From positions 1-10,802 of the forward strand of contig JBECKQ010000222.1 in assembly GCA_040235375.1 (NCBI GenBank): a stretch of 10,802 nucleotides of DNA, given 5' to 3'. The DNA comes from JBECKQ01 sp040235375 (lineage in GTDB: Bacteria; Planctomycetota; Phycisphaerae; UBA1845). The position numbers and the translations under genes were made by a program. The notes below the pieces were generated by a model, which searched no databases, had not been told where the DNA came from, and was given only the letters and a program-made list of their open reading frames with translations. Of this stretch, positions 7,211-10,802 are shown one piece after another; within the stretch, counting starts at the first letter, position 1, and the number at the start of each line of letters is the position of its first letter.

Positions 7211-8527
7211 TCAGAAAATGTAGTCGTTCAGGATATTCTCGAGGCGCTCCTGGCCGCCGCTGGTGGTTTGCGGCTCGCCGTGTTCGTGCGTATAGGCCTC
7301 CAACTGCTCGAAGCCGATCTTGCCCTGTTCGATCTGCCGGCCGAACTCGCTGTCCCAGGCGGCGTAACGGTCGCGCGTGTTGCGGATGAAGATGCCGTCC
7401 TCGATGAGCCTGGCGGCGATCTTCAGGCCGCGGGCGAACGCGTCCATGGCGCCCACGTGGGCGTGAAACAGATCCAGCGGGTTCACCGATTGCCGCCGCA
7501 GCCTGGCATCGAAGTTAAGCCCGCCGGTGGTGAATCCGCCGCCGCGGAGCACGGTGTACATCGCCAGCGTCGTGTCGTAGAGGTTGGTTGGAAACTGGTC
7601 GGTGTCCCAGCCCAGCAGGGGGTCGCCGCGGTTCGCGTCGATCGACCCCAGCATGCCCTGCGCCACGCAGAACTCCAGTTCGTGAATGAAGGTGTGGCCG
7701 GCCAGGGTGGCGTGATTGGCCTCGATGTTGAGCTTGAAATCATGGGCCAGGCCGTGCTTGAGCAGAAAGCCATAGCAGCCGGCCGCATCGAAATCATACT
7801 GGTGCTTGGTCGGTTCCTTGGGCTTGGGCTCGATATACAACTGGAACGTGGCGCCGATCTTCCCACGGTACTCGACGGCGAGATGCATCAAGCGGGCCAG
7901 GTGCTCGAGCTCGCGGCCCATGTCGGTGTTAAGCAGCGTGTCGTAACCTTCGCGTCCGCCCCAGAAGACGTAGCCGGCTCCGCCCAGCTCGTGCGTGATC
8001 TCCATGGCCTTCTTGATCTGGCTGGCGGCATAGGCAAAGATCGCCGGTGAGGGGTTGGTCGCCGCACCAGCCATGAAGCGCGGATGCGAAAAGCAGTTGC
8101 TCGTGCCCCACAGCAGCTCGAGCCCGGTATCATTCTGCAGGTTCTTCGCCTTGACCACGATCTCGTCGAGGCGCCGATTCGTTTCGGCGAGTGTCTCGCC
8201 CTCCGGGGCGATATCGCGGTCGTGGAAGCACCAGAAACCCACGCCCAGCTTGGTGAACAGTTCGAAGGCGGCCTCCAACGTGGCGTGGGCCACCTGCATG
8301 GCGTCTCCCGCGGCGTTGTAGCGCCGGACCATTGTCTCCATCCCGAACGGATCGCCTCCCAAGTTCTTGAACGTGTGCCAGTAGCACACGGCGAACCGCA
8401 AGTGCTCGGCCATCGTCTTGCCGGCCACGACCTCGTCCGCATCGTAATGCTTGAAGGCCAGCGCGTTTTTCGAGTCCGGTCCTTCGTAAGGGATGGGCCC
8501 GCTTACTTCAGGAAAATAACTGGGCAT
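7211..8527 (-). CDS. xylA: D-xylose isomerase, class II
   Basis: Interconverts D-xylose and D-xylulose in the cytoplasm, using two divalent metal ions in a TIM barrel. The 438 residues match the class II (E. coli-type) length of 440. Landmarks: WCFHDRDIAPEG (99-110) with catalytic H102 and D105, GGREGY (190-195), YIEPKPKEPTKHQYD (231-245) with metal ligand E233 and K235, NIEANHATLAGH (267-278) with E269 and H272, and SIDANRGDPLLGWDTDQFP (295-313) with D297, D308 and D310; D340 completes the set. All are at the E. coli number plus one, so the enzyme looks fully active. Start is the ATG at 8527, preceded by GGGAGA with 7-base spacing. The frame stays open to 8671, but that extension would overlap the promoter. 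The gene diverges from the lyxose isomerase gene and converges with xylB. Confidence 0.97.
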   Translation of the reverse strand: MPSYFPEVSGPIPYEGPDSKNALAFKHYDADEVVAGKTMAEHLRFAVCYWHTFKNLGGDPFGMETMVRRYNAAGDAMQVAHATLEAAFELFTKLGVGFWCFHDRDIAPEGETLAETNRRLDEIVVKAKNLQNDTGLELLWGTSNCFSHPRFMAGAATNPSPAIFAYAASQIKKAMEITHELGGAGYVFWGGREGYDTLLNTDMGRELEHLARLMHLAVEYRGKIGATFQLYIEPKPKEPTKHQYDFDAAGCYGFLLKHGLAHDFKLNIEANHATLAGHTFIHELEFCVAQGMLGSIDANRGDPLLGWDTDQFPTNLYDTTLAMYTVLRGGGFTTGGLNFDARLRRQSVNPLDLFHAHVGAMDAFARGLKIAARLIEDGIFIRNTRDRYAAWDSEFGRQIEQGKIGFEQLEAYTHEHGEPQTTSGGQERLENILNDYIF

Positions 8528-8534
8528 GAGTATG

Positions 8535-8540
8535 TCTCCC
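8535..8540 (-). promoter_or_regulatory. ribosome binding site deciding the xylA start
   Basis: On the minus strand this reads GGGAGA, 7 bases before the ATG at 8527. It supports the start giving MPSYFPEV, the normal class II xylose isomerase N-terminus, rather than the in-frame upstream ATG at 8671. Confidence 0.8.
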
Positions 8541-8575
8541 GAGTCGAATCCGCCTGCCGCGAATCGGCTGAAACA

Positions 8576-8622
8576 GCGGGCGGCGAGCCCCGGAATCGTC
8601 ACGGCGCCCGCCACTTCGTGGC
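8576..8622 (-). other. two overlapping inverted repeats in the predicted xylA leader
   Basis: GCGGGCG (8576-8582) can pair with CGCCCGC (8605-8611) across 22 bases, and GCCAC (8610-8614) with GTGGC (8618-8622) across 3 bases. The two stems share positions 8610-8611, so their complete forms exclude each other. Both lie in the roughly 120-nt leader between the xylA promoter and its ATG. They may be alternative RNA folds, parts of an operator, or chance in GC-rich sequence. Confidence 0.25.
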
Positions 8623-8654
8623 ATCCATGGTGTTCGCATACAGCGGTCGCGGCG

Positions 8655-8682
8655 ATTATAAGAGGATGCAATCTGCTGTCGA
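8655..8682 (-). promoter_or_regulatory. near-consensus sigma-70-type promoter for xylA
   Basis: On the minus strand the -35 box is TCGACA (8677-8682, 5 of 6 to TTGACA), then a 16-base spacer, then a perfect TATAAT -10 box (8655-8660). Transcription would begin near 8648, leaving a leader of about 120 nt before the ATG at 8527. No convincing symmetric operator overlaps the boxes, and no XylR-type gene is in view, so regulation cannot be named. Confidence 0.65.
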
Positions 8683-8716
8683 CGGATCATGTCTTGAATT
8701 CCGGCCGGACGCGGTG

Positions 8717-8745
8717 TTGAATAGACCTGCCTTTTCGCATATCAG
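8717..8745 (+). promoter_or_regulatory. candidate promoter for the lyxose isomerase gene
   Basis: TTGAAT (8717-8722), a 17-base spacer and TATCAG (8740-8745) match the -35 and -10 consensus at 4 of 6 positions each. Its -35 box lies 34 bases from the -35 box of the xylA promoter, back to back. Transcription would start near 8752, about 50 bases before the GTG at 8804. A weak match; chance is possible. Confidence 0.35.
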
Positions 8746-8803
8746 ATGAAGTTAAGGCGATGCCGCAACGAAGCCGGTGGAAGTCAAAGAGTGGAGCGGG
8801 GTC

Positions 8804-9481
8804 GTGAAGCGTTCCGAAATCAACCAGGCTATCCGCGACATGATCGGTTTTGCCGAGTCGTTGAACTTCAAGCTACCGCCGTTTGCCGATTTCACACCAG
8901 ACGACTGGCGCAACCGCGGCGAGGAATACGACGAGATTCGCCTGGCCGGTCTCGGCTGGGACATCACCGATTTCGGCAAGGGCGCGTTTGCCGAGTACGG
9001 CCTCACGCTCTTCACCATCCGCAACGGCAGGCACAGCGACCCGGACAGCAAAGCTTATTGCGAGAAACTCATGATGGTGCGTGAAGGCCAGGTCACGCCC
9101 ATGCATTTTCATTGGGAGAAGACCGAGGACATCATCAACCGTGGCGGCGGGCGGCTGACCTGCAGGCTGTATCCGGCCACGGCGGACGAGCGGCTTGGGA
9201 CAGAGACGATGCGCGTAAGTGTCGACGGCTGTGCACGCCGCATCACGGCGGGAGGCGCGGTTACCCTGGGACCCGGCGAGTCTGTCACACTCACGCCGCG
9301 GATCTACCACGAATTCTGGGGAGAGCGGGGCGGCGGACCGGTGCTTGTCGGTGAAGTCAGCACGGTGAACGACGACGCGCGCGACAATCGCTTTCACGAA
9401 GATCTGCCGCGCTTTCCCGGCGTTGAAGAAGACGAGCCGCCCTTCCGACTGCTTTGCACGGAGTATCCACCGGCGCCGTGA
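8804..9481 (+). CDS. D-lyxose ketol-isomerase (cupin-fold sugar isomerase)
   Basis: Interconverts D-lyxose and D-xylulose; characterised members also act on D-mannose and D-fructose. The 225 residues agree with the enterobacterial family length of about 227. The metal site of the cupin barrel is visible as TPMHFHWEKTEDIINRGGG (98-116 from the chosen start), with H101, H103 and E108, and a later histidine H169 in IYHEFWGE. Other family hallmarks are GLGWDITDFG (49-58), LFTIRNG (69-75), VNDDARDNRF (189-198) and the EEDEPPFRLLC ending. I start at GTG 8804 (MKRSEINQ), the usual family N-terminus, with GGAG at 8793-8796 seven bases upstream; a GTG at 8777 would add nine residues but lacks a ribosome site. 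It diverges from xylA, and both enzymes feed D-xylulose to XylB, so a shared pentose pathway is likely. Alternative: the physiological substrate is mannose. Confidence 0.93.
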   Translation: MKRSEINQAIRDMIGFAESLNFKLPPFADFTPDDWRNRGEEYDEIRLAGLGWDITDFGKGAFAEYGLTLFTIRNGRHSDPDSKAYCEKLMMVREGQVTPMHFHWEKTEDIINRGGGRLTCRLYPATADERLGTETMRVSVDGCARRITAGGAVTLGPGESVTLTPRIYHEFWGERGGGPVLVGEVSTVNDDARDNRFHEDLPRFPGVEEDEPPFRLLCTEYPPAP

Positions 9482-9594
9482 GCGGCCGAGGTCTCTTGAG
9501 AATCCCGGCCCCTCGCCACCGAAATGCCTGCGATTCGCCGGTACCGAGCGATGCCGGGCCGGGTGCTGACGGTGTTTTTTGGTAATCTGTGCAG

Positions 9595-9610
9595 GTCGCC
9601 GGCCGGCGAC
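9595..9610. promoter_or_regulatory. 16-bp perfect palindrome upstream of the FucI-like gene
   Basis: GTCGCCGGCCGGCGAC is its own reverse complement over all 16 bases. It lies in the 177-bp gap between the lyxose isomerase stop (9481) and the ATG at 9659, ending 48 bases before that start. A dimeric repressor such as a LacI- or GntR-family protein could use such a site as operator, and it could also form a cruciform or RNA hairpin. No T run follows at once, so it is not an obvious terminator. The function is inference. Confidence 0.4.
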
Positions 9611-9645
9611 ATCAGCCGCGTTCCCCAGACAGTCAATGCGCGCGA

Positions 9646-9650
9646 AAGGA
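9646..9650 (+). promoter_or_regulatory. ribosome binding site deciding the start of the FucI-like gene
   Basis: AAGGA lies 8 bases before the ATG at 9659. It supports that start for a reading frame that has no stop within the window. Confidence 0.65.
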
Positions 9651-9658
9651 CCTTGCCG

Positions 9659-10802
9659 ATGAGCAGACAAATCGCGATTTTCTGGCCGGGCGACTACCGG
9701 GACAAGCCCAATCAGCAGGCCCTGCCCAGTGCCGAGGCGGCCACTCTACAGCTCGAGCGCGCCCTCAAGAAACTCAATCGCGCGCCGTACCGCGTCGAGG
9801 GTTTCCTCACCCGACCGCACGAAGCGATCGAGAAGCTCGGGCCGATCGACGATCCGCTAATCGGTGTGTGCGTACACTGGTTCTACGGTCCCCATACGAC
9901 GGACGGCGTCGTCGGAAAAAACAACCCGCTGTTGCTCGCGAGCAACTTCTCCGGCCAATGGCCGGGCTTGGTCGGCCTTCTGAATACCGGGGCGTGCCTG
10001 GAAAGCGTGGGGCGAGCTTTCTCCCGCGTCTGGACCAGTAGCGAGGACTGGTCCGCGGACGGCGAATTCATGAACCGGCTGGACGAATGGTGCTGCACGG
10101 GGCGGATCACATATCCGGAGGACGAGATTTCCTACCATGCCACGGTGCCCGCAGAGGCCGCGCGAACGGCGCAGCAAGTTGTCGACGCGATTCGACGGCG
10201 GCGCGTACTGGCGCTGATGCTCGGGGACACGTCAATGGGCATGATCAACGGTTACTTCGGACCTCGCCTGCTGAACCCGGTCGGCTTTACCGAACACAAG
10301 ATCGACCAGACCTGGATCATCAGCCGCGGGCGGGACATTCCGCAGAAGCGCGTCGATGCGGCGTATGCGTTTGTGCGGGATAAGGGAGTCACCTTCCACT
10401 ACCGCGAGAACGGGGCCGACGATTTCGACGAGCACGCCACCAAGGAGCAGTTGCGCGACTACCTGACCGTCCTCGACATGGTAAACGAGTTCAAGGCGGA
10501 CTGCGTTGGCTGGCAGTATCAGCTCGGCCTGTTGCCGCTACGACCACCGTCGGACTTCGCAGAAGGGCTTTTCAACTCGACGTGTCGCCCGGAGTCCAAC
10601 GGTGACACGATCGTCGACTCCACCGAGGCCGACCAGGGCAACCTGGTGTCCATGGAGGTGATGAAGCGCTTGCTAAAAGCCAAGGGACTGCACCAGGCGG
10701 TCATGTTCCACGACGTTCGCTGGGGTGGCGATCATGACGGGCGGTTCGTGTGGGTGCTGCTGAACTCCGGCTCCAGCGGCGCGTATGCGTTCAACCACAA
10801 CC
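9659..10802 (+). CDS. L-fucose/L-arabinose isomerase-family protein (partial, runs off right edge)
   Basis: Cut off by the window: 381 codons from ATG 9659 with no stop. The fold family is that of FucI/AraA metal-dependent aldose-ketose isomerases. Visible features are an N-terminal nucleotide-fold-like opening IAIFWPGDYR (5-14), HWFYGP (73-78), NFSGQWPGLVGLLN (96-109), MLGDTSMGMINGY (187-199), a WQYQLGLLP...GLFNS stretch (285-307) resembling the FucI GQRQW...ILNS region, STEADQGN (321-328) and MFHDVRW (349-355). E323 and D352 align by eye with FucI metal ligands Glu337 and Asp361; the third ligand, a C-terminal histidine, would lie beyond the window. Known substrates of the family are L-fucose, D-arabinose and L-arabinose; which applies cannot be told. 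It follows the lyxose isomerase gene by 177 bases on the same strand, with its own good ribosome site and a palindrome in between. Confidence 0.75.
   Translation, partial: MSRQIAIFWPGDYRDKPNQQALPSAEAATLQLERALKKLNRAPYRVEGFLTRPHEAIEKLGPIDDPLIGVCVHWFYGPHTTDGVVGKNNPLLLASNFSGQWPGLVGLLNTGACLESVGRAFSRVWTSSEDWSADGEFMNRLDEWCCTGRITYPEDEISYHATVPAEAARTAQQVVDAIRRRRVLALMLGDTSMGMINGYFGPRLLNPVGFTEHKIDQTWIISRGRDIPQKRVDAAYAFVRDKGVTFHYRENGADDFDEHATKEQLRDYLTVLDMVNEFKADCVGWQYQLGLLPLRPPSDFAEGLFNSTCRPESNGDTIVDSTEADQGNLVSMEVMKRLLKAKGLHQAVMFHDVRWGGDHDGRFVWVLLNSGSSGAYAFNHN

Noticed and set aside
7268..8050. Plus-strand open frame of 260 codons
   Set aside because: Antisense to xylA, whose catalytic residues are all conserved.
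9482..9594. Terminator at the TTTTTT run near 9575-9580
   Set aside because: The T run is not preceded by a convincing stem. CCCGGCC and GGCCGGG occur in the gap but are too far apart to form a normal terminator hairpin.
9589..10041. Plus-strand open frame of 150 codons overlapping the FucI-like gene
   Set aside because: Arg/Gln-rich with no family likeness and a poor start. The overlapping frame from 9659 stays open to the window edge, has a ribosome site and conserved metal ligands.

Overview
The window is high-GC bacterial DNA with the look of a planctomycete, probably a Phycisphaerae-like lineage. The signs are a large pseudopilin-like protein with the N-terminal prepilin motif and a C-terminal H/DG signature, next to a huge secreted protein that carries DCNxNxVPDECDIAxGTS-type calcium repeats and a C-terminal dockerin-like double loop. 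This assignment is inference from protein style; no rRNA or marker gene is present.

Left part (1-5320): a possible 3' end of an upstream gene (stop at 108) overlaps by GTGA the start of a small membrane-anchored double zinc-ribbon protein (105-479). It is followed by a pseudopilin-like protein (516-1478) and a 1,209-residue exported multidomain protein (1633-5262), closed by a strong intrinsic terminator (5288-5320). These three genes point the same way and look like a cell-surface or secretion module of unknown substrate.

Right part (5551-10802): a pentose and rare-sugar catabolism island. It holds xylulokinase (+, 5551-7098), class II D-xylose isomerase (-, 7211-8527), D-lyxose ketol-isomerase (+, 8804-9481) and a FucI-like sugar isomerase running off the right edge (+, 9659-10802). 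xylB and xylA converge. xylA and the lyxose isomerase gene diverge from a 276-bp region that holds a near-consensus promoter for xylA (8655-8682) and a weaker candidate for the other gene. Biochemically, XylA (D-xylose) and the lyxose isomerase (D-lyxose, possibly D-mannose) would both yield ketoses; D-xylulose is then phosphorylated by XylB to D-xylulose 5-phosphate for the pentose phosphate pathway. The FucI-like enzyme would add a further aldose such as L-fucose or D-arabinose. No transporter or dedicated regulator is visible in the window.

No rRNA, tRNA, CRISPR array, insertion sequence or phage gene was recognised. No clearly unprecedented system was found. The most interesting features are the clustering of three different aldose-ketose isomerase families, the architecture of the giant secreted protein, and several unexplained inverted repeats in the intergenic regions.
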